From: Embleya sp045207785
GTDB lineage: Bacteria; Actinomycetota; Actinomycetes; Streptomycetales; Streptomycetaceae
Direction of reading: 5' to 3'
NCBI RefSeq assembly: GCF_045207785.1
Contig: NZ_CP108776.1
Coordinates: 3,596,001-3,660,000, forward strand
Length of the DNA stretch: 64,000 nt
The first letter of the stretch is position 1. Each line of letters starts with the position of its first letter. The notes beneath the pieces were generated by a model. It was given only the letters and a program-made list of their open reading frames with translations. It did not search any database and was not told the origin of the DNA. Both the position numbers and the translations under genes were made by a program. This document shows positions 17,491 to 25,750 of this stretch, in pieces.

Positions 17491-19947
17491 TTGTCGAGCA
17501 TCTACGACCAGGGAAAAGCCGCGCTTGACGAACTTATCGAGTGGGCTGAGGAATACGCGTCTGGCGAAAGTCGAAATGAGGCGACAACCCGCCTCCATCT
17601 GATCGACACGCTGCTGACCGATGTTCTGAAGTGGCCTAAGTCAAGTATTCGCGCCGAAGAGCCTGCGGACTCCGGTCGCATCGACTATGCGCTCGGCTCG
17701 CCCGGCACCCAGTTCATCATCGAGGCAAAGCGCGAAGGCATTTATTTCGATCTCCCGGCTGGTATGTCCAGCGGAGTGTACAACATTGAGAACATCAGTT
17801 CCGGAGAAAAGGGGCGCCCTCTGCGCGATGCCCTCAAGCAAGCTGCCGGGTACGCCGCGAGTAATGGCGTCGCCCCTGCAGGTGTCACCAACGGGCATCA
17901 GTTTGTTTTCTTCATTGCAGCTCGAACAGATGGAGTACCGCCCCTGAAGGGCAAAGCGCTAGCTTTCCCGAGTTTGACTGATATGCGAACCGAGTTCAGG
18001 CTTCTATGGGATAATGCATCGCAATATGGAGTCGACAAAAAAAATCTTCATCGAACCGTTAATCTGCGCGAAGCCCCTCCACCCGAGTCGCTATCCATTC
18101 ACCTTTCGAACTACCCTGGATCGAAACGCCGGAACAGCCTGCAATCAGGCCTGGACATCTTGGGAGAACTCTTTCTTGTTGATGTGACTCGCTTGGAAGA
18201 GCTTCGCAAGGATTTTCTTCGAGAATGCTACTCCGCCAGCGGCGCACTTTCACAGTACGCGCAGGTCAGTAAAGAGATTCTGCGTACGCGCTACGCCTTG
18301 CTAAGCGAAGAAAATGGCCCCGTCGTATTGCCTGTCGAAGACAAGAAAGGGATCAGTCCGAGCCTTACGCAAGACATGCTAGCCGCAGCCATGTCTCGGC
18401 GTCCGATTGTCCTTTTGGGCGACGTGGGGGTTGGCAAAACAACATTTATCCAACGCCTCGTTTATGTCGAAGCCGAAGAACTATTCGAGCAGGCATTCTG
18501 CCTGTACATCGACTTTGGGTCTACCACGACGCTGAGTCGACTTGACAGCTTCGTCGTAGAGGAGTCAATCCGACAACTGCGCGACAACTATAACAAGGAC
18601 ATCGAGGACGCCGACTTCGTCGAAGCCGTTTACCACGGGGCCCTAAATCGATTTGACAAGCAAGTCATGGGCCGGTTGAAGGATATTGACCCCGTTGCCT
18701 ACCACAAAGAGAGAATTAATTTTCTACGAGCGAAGGTCGAAGAGCGCGCGAACCATTTGAAAGCAAGCCTTGAGCACCTACGGTCCAATCAGCGCAAGCA
18801 GGTCGTAATTTTCCTGGACAACATTGACCAACGAAGCAGCAATGACCAGGAGCAAGTATTTCTCATTTCGAATGAGCTCGCGCAGAATTGGCCCGCCACG
18901 GTGTTCGTAACTCTTAGACCCGAGACGTTCTACAGATCGAGCCAACGTGGCACGCTCTCTGGATACCAGGCTCGGGTATTTACTATCTCACCGCCTCGCG
19001 CAGATGTGATGCTGCAGAAGCGAATCGACTTTGCCTTGTCCCAGCTTTCCCAGACCGGTAGATTGGACTCCTTTCCTTCTGGGGTGACGCTCGACAGCGA
19101 GAGTCTCGTCTCCTTCCTCGAAATCCTTGCCGATAACTTTAGGAACAACGATGACCTGTTGGCCTTGATCGACAATTTGGCCGGCGGTAATATGCGGCTA
19201 GCTCTGGGTTTCGTCACGGAATTCATTGGAAGCGGCCATATTGACACCGCCAAAATGCTGCGCATCTGGGCGGAATATGGTCAGTATAAAATCCCGCTTC
19301 ACGAGTTCCTGCGCGCACTGCTATTCGGAGACGGCGTCTACTACAGTCCCGACGCATCACCGATCGCAAACCTTTTTGGTATCTCGCAGCCCGATGGGCG
19401 CGAACATTTCCTACTACCACTGTTGCTCAGCCAAGCCCAGGCCCTCGGCGAGCGCGCTAGCGAAGAGGGTTACGTACAGTCTGAGGTGCTCTTTGATTTC
19501 GCACAGCATTTGGGATTTGACGTTGAGCAAATCACTGCCTCACTTGACCATGCAGTGAACAAAAGATTGATGGACACTGCCCCACGTCATTCTCATGACG
19601 GACCGCGACTTCACTATCGCATCACGACCGTCGGCGCGTATACGGTGCGAATCCTGTTGGCGTACTTTGCATACGTTGATGCGGTTCTAATCGATACACC
19701 GATTGTCGATCAGCAGTATCGGCGACTAATCGAAGATGTGCATAACCTTCCCGAGCGAGTAAATCGCACAGAGTACTTCCGGTTGTATCTGGATCGCCAG
19801 TGGTCGAAGGTCAACAGCGAGGGACTTCCTTGGCGTTGGTCCGACACGAGCGAAGTGCTTTCAAAGGACATCCGCCGGGTGGGTCGGCGTGCTGACCCGG
19901 AAACCTGGGGCTGGGACTCTGACAACCGCGACGCAGAGCATTCCTGA
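17491..19947 (+). CDS. PD-(D/E)XK nuclease-like domain + STAND/KAP-like P-loop NTPase, unit 1
   Basis: 818 residues from TTG 17491 (LSSIYDQGKAALDEL; AGGGG 10 bases upstream). Residues 1-190 resemble the HsdR/Mrr-type nuclease fold: E30, D65 in RIDYAL, and E78/K80 in FIIEAKR fit the D...ExK active site. An NTPase domain follows: Walker A GDVGVGKT (310-317), Walker B VVIFLDNID (437-445) and an arginine in VTLRPETF (476). The C-terminal ~300 residues look helical, winged-helix-like. Codon use is clearly AT-richer than the flanks, indicating foreign origin. The layout (nuclease effector + signalling NTPase) resembles anti-phage systems; target unknown. Confidence 0.8.
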   Translation: MSSIYDQGKAALDELIEWAEEYASGESRNEATTRLHLIDTLLTDVLKWPKSSIRAEEPADSGRIDYALGSPGTQFIIEAKREGIYFDLPAGMSSGVYNIENISSGEKGRPLRDALKQAAGYAASNGVAPAGVTNGHQFVFFIAARTDGVPPLKGKALAFPSLTDMRTEFRLLWDNASQYGVDKKNLHRTVNLREAPPPESLSIHLSNYPGSKRRNSLQSGLDILGELFLVDVTRLEELRKDFLRECYSASGALSQYAQVSKEILRTRYALLSEENGPVVLPVEDKKGISPSLTQDMLAAAMSRRPIVLLGDVGVGKTTFIQRLVYVEAEELFEQAFCLYIDFGSTTTLSRLDSFVVEESIRQLRDNYNKDIEDADFVEAVYHGALNRFDKQVMGRLKDIDPVAYHKERINFLRAKVEERANHLKASLEHLRSNQRKQVVIFLDNIDQRSSNDQEQVFLISNELAQNWPATVFVTLRPETFYRSSQRGTLSGYQARVFTISPPRADVMLQKRIDFALSQLSQTGRLDSFPSGVTLDSESLVSFLEILADNFRNNDDLLALIDNLAGGNMRLALGFVTEFIGSGHIDTAKMLRIWAEYGQYKIPLHEFLRALLFGDGVYYSPDASPIANLFGISQPDGREHFLLPLLLSQAQALGERASEEGYVQSEVLFDFAQHLGFDVEQITASLDHAVNKRLMDTAPRHSHDGPRLHYRITTVGAYTVRILLAYFAYVDAVLIDTPIVDQQYRRLIEDVHNLPERVNRTEYFRLYLDRQWSKVNSEGLPWRWSDTSEVLSKDIRRVGRRADPETWGWDSDNRDAEHS

Positions 19948-20201
19948 TGACTTGACGCTCGCAGCCCGGTTCCCAGCACCAGAGATTAATGTGCAACATT
20001 CACGGAGTGCTTCTGCGCCATGGGCCGCACACTTCGGCTCGTGTGCAGGTCGAGCCACCTCAAAGCCGTGTGACTCAAGGCGTCTTTATGCCCGGGGTAA
20101 GTGTTGGAGCTGCTGCTGGCACTAGCGGAGTCTCGGGCCGGTGCCACCGGCGCGAATTCGGGGCTAGTCAGGGGGTGTTTGAGGCCCCGTATTCGAACGG
20201 C

Positions 20202-20245
20202 GCTTCCCAAGTTTAGAACGCGAGTTCGATTCTCGTCGCCCGCTC
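20202..20245 (+). repeat. att copy 2
   Basis: 44-bp direct repeat of the tRNA-Gly 3' half (one mismatch), junction of units 1 and 2. The upstream bases do not rebuild a tRNA 5' half, so no second tRNA is encoded. Followed at 20254-20292 by an imperfect version of the tRNA terminator hairpin. Confidence 0.9.
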
Positions 20246-20448
20246 GTGTGGTGAAGGCCCAGGTCACGGAGGATTTCCGTAGACTGGGCCTTCGCAGTTT
20301 CCCGCATCGCCGCGCCTCGCATGCGGGGTCCGTGCCGGATGCGGGTCGATGTCGGCGCTGAAACTTCTTGACCCGCTTCGCAATGACGCCGGCAATGGGC
20401 TTGGCCGCGCGACTGCCACCTCGTGGAAGCAACGTCCGGCCCTACCCG

Positions 20449-20967
20449 TTACACATCCACCCTGAGCCGATGCACCGTATTCCCGGCAGTGGTGGCGCTG
20501 CGAGACTTGCGGGGGAGCCCGGCAAGCAGGGATTGGCCTCCTCGCGTCGTTGAAGTCGCGGGGGCGCGACAAGCCGACCGAGTCGTCGACCGCGTTGCCC
20601 GTCGGGCGGCCGGCTTGAAGGTCACCACTGGGTTGTCACTGAGCAACGCGACTATGAAGTGTCCTCCCAGGGCCCGTCCCAGGCGGAGCAGTGTCGGTGT
20701 GGTCACCGGTCGGCCGCCGTCCTCAAGGCGGCGGATGACCCGCTCGTTCATCCCCGCGCGGCGGGCAAGCTCCGCCTTCGTCCAGCCGAGTGCAATGCGG
20801 CGGTCGTAAACGGCTTGGGCCATCGCGTCACCGAGCGCGGCCTCCGCATACGCCTGGTCGAACTCCTCGACCTCGCCCGTGGTCATCGCGTCCGCGTGGG
20901 ACGTCTCAGGGACGGGCTCGGCGGCGGCCTTCGCGGCCCTGCGACGCATTGCCTCACGCGCATTCAT
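20449..20967 (-). CDS. HigA-like XRE antitoxin, unit 2
   Basis: Same protein as the unit 1 antitoxin at 12187; one synonymous base change (20671) separates the genes. Sequence upstream of the small operon and toxin is also conserved, so expression should match. Confidence 0.8.
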   Translation of the reverse strand: MNAREAMRRRAAKAAAEPVPETSHADAMTTGEVEEFDQAYAEAALGDAMAQAVYDRRIALGWTKAELARRAGMNERVIRRLEDGGRPVTTPTLLRLGRALGGHFIVALLSDNPVVTFKPAARRATRSTTRSACRAPATSTTRGGQSLLAGLPRKSRSATTAGNTVHRLRVDV

Positions 20968-21033
20968 CGTCCTGCCTCCGTCATTCGTCTCGTCCGTCGC
21001 CGTCGGTCTTCCCGGTTTGCCACCAACCGCTCG

Positions 21034-21420
21034 TCACCAGCCGCCCAGTTCCAGCGGCTCCCCGGCGAAGATAATCGCGACCGGCGCACCGGAGTGGTCG
21101 TTCTGGCATGTCTTCATCACCTGTCTGGCACGCTCGACCTGCACGTGCTCGTTCATCCTCTGCTTGCGAAACACCGTCAAGAGCACCGCGGTCGCGTCGG
21201 TGCGGATCCAGTAGGTGATCCGCATCGCCCGGTTCGCCAAATCGAACCGCAGCTCGAACAGCCCTTGGCCGAGCGGCTTGGACCGGGGCATACCCATACG
21301 TTCGCCCTCGTTGGCCAGCCGTTCGACAAAACGCTTGACAGTGCCCCGCTGAGCTGCGGACAGCCCTTCAAGCCATGCCCGCACCTCGGGCTCCATCTCG
21401 ATCGCGAACACACCACTCAT
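21034..21420 (-). CDS. HigB/RelE-like toxin, unit 2
   Basis: Same protein as at 12772, with one synonymous change (21073). Start again directly follows the stop of the excisionase-like ORF; the CGGACAA/TTGTCCG repeat is at 21426-21441. Confidence 0.8.
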   Translation of the reverse strand: MSGVFAIEMEPEVRAWLEGLSAAQRGTVKRFVERLANEGERMGMPRSKPLGQGLFELRFDLANRAMRITYWIRTDATAVLLTVFRKQRMNEHVQVERARQVMKTCQNDHSGAPVAIIFAGEPLELGGW

Positions 21421-21421
21421 C

Positions 21422-21568
21422 CTACCGGACAATTTTGTCCGCCCTCGGGTTCGTATCCACGAAGGTGATGCATCGCTCTGCAATGAGGCGACGGACGAAG
21501 CGCTCGCCGACTTTGCGCCGTTCGGCGGCCTGGGGGACGGTCAGGAGCCGTCCGGTCTTGTCGATCAC
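21422..21568 (-). CDS. Truncated excisionase-like HTH ORF, unit 2
   Basis: Identical to the 48-codon ORF at 13160: an Xis-type HTH that lacks the usual C-terminal half. That the truncation is the same in all units shows it pre-dates amplification. Confidence 0.6.
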   Translation of the reverse strand: MIDKTGRLLTVPQAAERRKVGERFVRRLIAERCITFVDTNPRADKIVR

Positions 21569-21781
21569 GGAATCAGGTCCCTCGCAGGTCAGGACGGTCA
21601 GGTCGCTTCCTGGCGGCGCCCGTATGCGAGAGGATCTCGGCGTCTTGTCCCGACACCGTTGGGTGTTTGGTCGGTGCGAGGCGGCCTGTTGCGGCCGTTG
21701 CCGAATGACGGCCGGGTGGTGCGTTGGGTCCGACTGGGTGGACGAGGAGCCGTTTCGTTCACTTGGCCGGAGCGTGTGCGG

Positions 21782-22087
21782 TCAAGCCGCTTCGTATCGC
21801 GCGGCGAGGTAATCGAGCTTGGCGCAGAGGCCGTTGGTGAGGAGCGAGGCCAAGCGGTGGACTGCGTCGGCGGGGACGGGGCCGAGGTTGACCAGACCGT
21901 CACTGTGGACGTTCGCTTCCGCCTTGAGCGCCCCGAAAAAATCGTCCAGGCCGGCAGTCGTCAGCCGTGCGGCGAGTTCGAGCGTGGCGTTGTTGGCTGT
22001 GCACCAGCCACGGACGTAGAGGATGCCGGCGCGCAGTTCTTCGGCCGGAGGTGCGCAGGCGCGGGCGTTGTCGGCTGCGGAGCGCAT
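21782..22087 (-). CDS. Unrecognised small protein C, unit 2
   Basis: Identical to the protein at 13520, including the AGGAGG ribosome-binding site. Third gene of the A-B-C operon. Confidence 0.7.
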   Translation of the reverse strand: MRSAADNARACAPPAEELRAGILYVRGWCTANNATLELAARLTTAGLDDFFGALKAEANVHSDGLVNLGPVPADAVHRLASLLTNGLCAKLDYLAARYEAA

Positions 22088-22101
22088 GGCGGTTCCTCCT
22101 G

Positions 22102-22344
22102 TCAGATGGGGTCGGCCGTTGCCGCGGCGAGGAGTTCGGCGAGGTGGTGCGCGGCTTCCGGTGTCGTGCGGCCGAGTTCGACGAAGCCCTGCCCGAAGGC
22201 GTTGACGTCCGCGCGCAGGTACGGGAAGTGCTCGGCGATGCCGGTGGCGAGCAGGACGTCTCGCAGGGTTGCGACGGCAGACCGCGCTTCGTGCCAGGCC
22301 GTGGTGTCGATGGGCGACCAGGAGGCCGCGTCCGGATCACTCAT
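22102..22344 (-). CDS. Unrecognised small protein B, unit 2
   Basis: Identical to the protein at 13840; overlaps gene A by 8 bp. Confidence 0.7.
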   Translation of the reverse strand: MSDPDAASWSPIDTTAWHEARSAVATLRDVLLATGIAEHFPYLRADVNAFGQGFVELGRTTPEAAHHLAELLAAATADPI

Positions 22345-22828
22345 CGTCCGTTCCCTCGGCTGCGGCAGACAGGTTGCGCGAGGCGATCAGGAGATGACCG
22401 GCGAGAAGCGCGACCGCGTCCCGGTCGAGAGTGGATTCCTCGGTGGGCTTGCTGAGCCACTGGTAGCGGCCTCCGGTTTCGACGCCCGGTCCGGGGACGA
22501 GGAGGTACCCGCCGACCGAGAGGTACCGGTACGGCACGTCCCCACGCAGAACCGTCAACGCGCCCGCGAAGAAGGGCTCCCCGACCGGCGCGATAAGGAA
22601 CGCAGCCTTCCGTGCCCGATGGTCGATGGCCGACGGCGGAGCCTGGGAGCCAAGCCACCGGTACCAGTCGACGGCTTCGAGCCCCAACCGATCCGCCACG
22701 ACGACCGCGTCGAAGACGTGGCCGGTCACCCACAAACGAGGCCCCCGAGGGTGCTCGGTTCCGTCCGAGTCGCCCATGGCTGCGAGCAGCCAAGCGCCGG
22801 CGGATTCACTCGCCTGACGAAGCGTCAT
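22337..22828 (-). CDS. Unrecognised protein A, unit 2
   Basis: Identical to the protein at 14075. GGGAG 6 bases before the ATG at 22828; the operator-like repeat lies at 22923-22941. Confidence 0.7.
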   Translation of the reverse strand: MTLRQASESAGAWLLAAMGDSDGTEHPRGPRLWVTGHVFDAVVVADRLGLEAVDWYRWLGSQAPPSAIDHRARKAAFLIAPVGEPFFAGALTVLRGDVPYRYLSVGGYLLVPGPGVETGGRYQWLSKPTEESTLDRDAVALLAGHLLIASRNLSAAAEGTDDE

Positions 22829-23043
22829 GTTCATCTCCCGAAGCCCGCCGGTCGCTCCGACCGGGCACCACCAAGGTGCGCCGGCGGCACCGGTCCGAGG
22901 CAGACGGCAAGGGATGACAAGGGGTGACACGCCTTGTCACCTCAGTGTGCGCTCAGCAGATCAACTCACTGCGACTCTTTGACGACGCTTCGTGTGCGTG
23001 AGCATGATGGCTGAATCTGGCTCCGCTTCAGGGGAGGCGATTC

Positions 23044-24423
23044 GTGGTGTCGACCACCACGCCGTACCGAGCCGCTCTTCTGCGCGCGGCTCGTGATCGC
23101 CTCGGCTGGAAGAAGCCCCGTCTCGTCTACGCCCTCCGCCAGGCCGCCGCGCAGGAGGGGCGCTCCCTGCCGACCGACACATCGCTGTTGCGGAGCATTG
23201 CCCGGTGGGAGAACGGCCAGACGCACCCGACCGACTATGTCGAGTTGCTGGTGAAGGTCTACGGCGAACCGGCCCACCGTCTCGGGTTGGCCGATGTCCC
23301 GGCCACGCAGGAAACCCCCGGGACGGCCTACCCCACCACCCCCACCGACGGAATCGAGTCCCTCGCGGCGTTGTGGCGCGCCGATCTCGCGCCCGGTAGC
23401 GACGTGCAGGCGCTGTCTCCCGACCCGGCCGCCTGGAACGCGGCACCACTCGTGTGGCTGGTCTCCGGCGGGCAAGAGCAGTTGCCGAATTCCCGAACAC
23501 GCACGCAAGTAGGCGCATGCGACGTCGAAACCGTCCGCGCGACCGTCGACGTGTACGCCGACCTGGACAACCGCTTCGGAGGCGGACACGGCCGCCGAGC
23601 CTTGATCCAATACCTGGACGGCGACGTTGCCGAATTGCTGACCGCCCGCAGCACGGAGCCCGTGGGCCGAGCCCTGTTCGCCACCGTCGCCGAAGCCACC
23701 CTCCTCGCGGCATGGATGAGCTACGACAGCGGCCACCACGGCTTGGCCCAGCGCTACTTCATCCAAGCGTTACGCCTGGCCCAGACCGCCGAGGACCGTC
23801 GCCTTGCCGGAAGCATCCTGTCCGCGATGAGCCACCAGGCCACCTACCTCGGCCGCTTCATCGAGGCGGCCAACCTTGCCCGCGCCGCGCAGCTCGGCAC
23901 CACGGGCCACGCGACCCCGACCCTGACCGCCCAGTTCCTCGCGATGGAGGCCCGAGCCCTCTCCCGCCTCGGTGACCACGCAGCCTGCAACGCCGCCCTG
24001 ACCCGAGCCACCACGATCTTCGAGCGCAACAATCCCGGCGAAGACCCGGAGTGGATCGGCTACTTCGACCAGGCGGAGCTATCCGTCGAACTCGGCCACT
24101 GCTTCCGCGACATGCGCCAGGCCCGCCAAGCCACCACCTACGCGGAACAGTGTCTCGGCGGCACCGACGGCCACTACATCCGCAGCGACTTCTTCGCGAC
24201 CATGGTCCTAGCCGAAGCCCACCTGGCGGCCGGCGAACTCGAACGCGCGTGCCGAACGGCGTTGGACGCCCTAACGATCGGCCGCCAACTCAAGTCCGCC
24301 CGTTGTGTCTCCTACCTGGCCGCATTCCGCAAGAAGGTGGACTCCCGCAGCGACTCAACCGCAGTTGCCGAATTCCTGGAAGAGGCCGCCGGTTACCGCA
24401 TGTGGCAGCAAGCCGCAGGCTGA
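23044..24423 (+). CDS. XRE/TPR regulator, unit 2
   Basis: Identical protein to 14782. If the regulator binds the repeat at 22923-22941, three copies of regulator and operator are titrated together in this array. Confidence 0.8.
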   Translation: MVSTTTPYRAALLRAARDRLGWKKPRLVYALRQAAAQEGRSLPTDTSLLRSIARWENGQTHPTDYVELLVKVYGEPAHRLGLADVPATQETPGTAYPTTPTDGIESLAALWRADLAPGSDVQALSPDPAAWNAAPLVWLVSGGQEQLPNSRTRTQVGACDVETVRATVDVYADLDNRFGGGHGRRALIQYLDGDVAELLTARSTEPVGRALFATVAEATLLAAWMSYDSGHHGLAQRYFIQALRLAQTAEDRRLAGSILSAMSHQATYLGRFIEAANLARAAQLGTTGHATPTLTAQFLAMEARALSRLGDHAACNAALTRATTIFERNNPGEDPEWIGYFDQAELSVELGHCFRDMRQARQATTYAEQCLGGTDGHYIRSDFFATMVLAEAHLAAGELERACRTALDALTIGRQLKSARCVSYLAAFRKKVDSRSDSTAVAEFLEEAAGYRMWQQAAG

Positions 24424-24430
24424 CCCACCC

Positions 24431-25348
24431 TCAGAACGGCTTCCAGCCGTGCCGGTCCCCACCGGACCGCAGATCCGAGATGCGCCGCTCAACCTCCGCC
24501 GCGACCTCGGCGTCACCGGCCATGTTCTGCGTCAGCCACACGGTCATCATCAACTCACGCATGTCCGCCAGTACCGGGTATCCGTACCAGTTCATGACAT
24601 CGAACCCGTACGCATTCACGAACGCCTCGTACTCGGCCCGGGTGTGCCACCCGTACCGCTCGTAGTACATCGCGGTCAGCACCAGGTCCCACTCACGCGG
24701 CCCAAGCGCGAACCCATCCAGGTCGATTAGGACCGCCCGCCCCGCCTCGTCAACGAGCGCGTTCCCGACGCTCGCGTCCCCGTGCACCAGTCCGAACGGA
24801 AGCACGAACTCCAGAGCGTCATACCGCTTCCGCAGTTCCTCGGCCCGCTGCCGAAGAAACCCACGGTCGTCATCACCCAACGCCACCGCGGCGTCGATCC
24901 GCCCCCAGGTCGCCGCCAACGGCTCCAGATACGGCAGACCCAACGACGCCGGTTCCTCCAGCCAATGCAACCGCCGCAGCAACTCGGCCAACGCGACCAC
25001 ACCGGCGAACCGCTCCTCCTCAGCCACCAGCTCCCAGAACGTCACCACCCGCCCGTCAACCACGAGCGGTTGCCGAATCCGCGACGTAACCCGCACCGCC
25101 GGGAACCCCACCTCGGCAAGCCACCGAGCCGCAGCCACAGTCCGCTCATGCTCATCAACCCGGTCCGCCGACCGAGCCACCCGCACCACATCAGGATCGC
25201 TTAACCGAAAGACAGCGTTCTCCCCAAGCCGCAACAGAGACGCCCCCTCAGCGCTCAGCCCAGCCACAGCACACGCCGAGCCCAACACCTCCCGAGCATG
25301 CTCCGCAGTAAACGCCCCACCGGCCCCAGCCACCCCGCCATCCGCCAT
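24431..25348 (-). CDS. APH-type phosphotransferase, unit 2
   Basis: Identical protein to 16169, with catalytic HGDASVGN and IDLDGF motifs intact. Confidence 0.82.
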   Translation of the reverse strand: MADGGVAGAGGAFTAEHAREVLGSACAVAGLSAEGASLLRLGENAVFRLSDPDVVRVARSADRVDEHERTVAAARWLAEVGFPAVRVTSRIRQPLVVDGRVVTFWELVAEEERFAGVVALAELLRRLHWLEEPASLGLPYLEPLAATWGRIDAAVALGDDDRGFLRQRAEELRKRYDALEFVLPFGLVHGDASVGNALVDEAGRAVLIDLDGFALGPREWDLVLTAMYYERYGWHTRAEYEAFVNAYGFDVMNWYGYPVLADMRELMMTVWLTQNMAGDAEVAAEVERRISDLRSGGDRHGWKPF

Positions 25349-25434
25349 ACCGCGAAGCTACCCGCATCCCGTGCCCTGTCGACCCACCAACGGCGCCCAA
25401 TCGACCACTGCCGAATTTGGCTCTACTAGATCAA

Positions 25435-25458
25435 GTGGCGTGCCCGGACGGGCACCAC
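25435..25458. repeat. Damaged hairpin, unit 2
   Basis: Counterpart of 17173-17198 with the right arm shortened by 2 bp (GGGCACCAC in place of GGGCACGCCAC). Because the downstream NTPase is intact, the change also shows that this segment is not translated, which supports the TTG start at 25751. Confidence 0.6.
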
Positions 25459-25750
25459 CGTCCGGACAGTCCAGGCCCCGCCGCGCGTGCGGCGTGGCCG
25501 CCGGTCCCGGCGACCCCATCGCCCGGCCCGCTTTGAGCAGGTGTCATCTTTCTCGCAACAAACTCGCTCTCCCGACTCGGCCCTGGGATTGAGAGCCGGG
25601 ACCAACGTCCCACGCTCCTGCCGGGAGTGGTCTCCACGACGTCTGGTCGGGGCCATCCAGCGTGTGATTTTCGTGCTTGTTCGGGTCAACGCGCGCAGCC
25701 GATACTGTTGCCTTGCCAGCATCCAGCGTCCAGCCAGGGGTCGGTCAGCT

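Larger units (their letters stand above)
11941..20201. mobile_element. Island unit 1 (8,261 bp) of the tRNA-Gly tandem array
   Basis: From the tRNA 3' half to the next att copy. Content: higA-like antitoxin, higB-like toxin, truncated excisionase-like ORF, three small genes, XRE/TPR regulator, phosphotransferase, nuclease-NTPase. It differs from units 2 and 3 mainly in the first ~150 bp after att, plus two synonymous changes (12409 in the antitoxin, 12811 in the toxin). No integrase, relaxase, FtsK/TraB or replication gene is visible, so by itself it looks immobile. Confidence 0.85.

Noticed and set aside
20202..20245. Additional tRNA-Gly genes at the later att copies
   Set aside because: Only the 3' half is repeated; the sequence before it does not form acceptor or D-arm.
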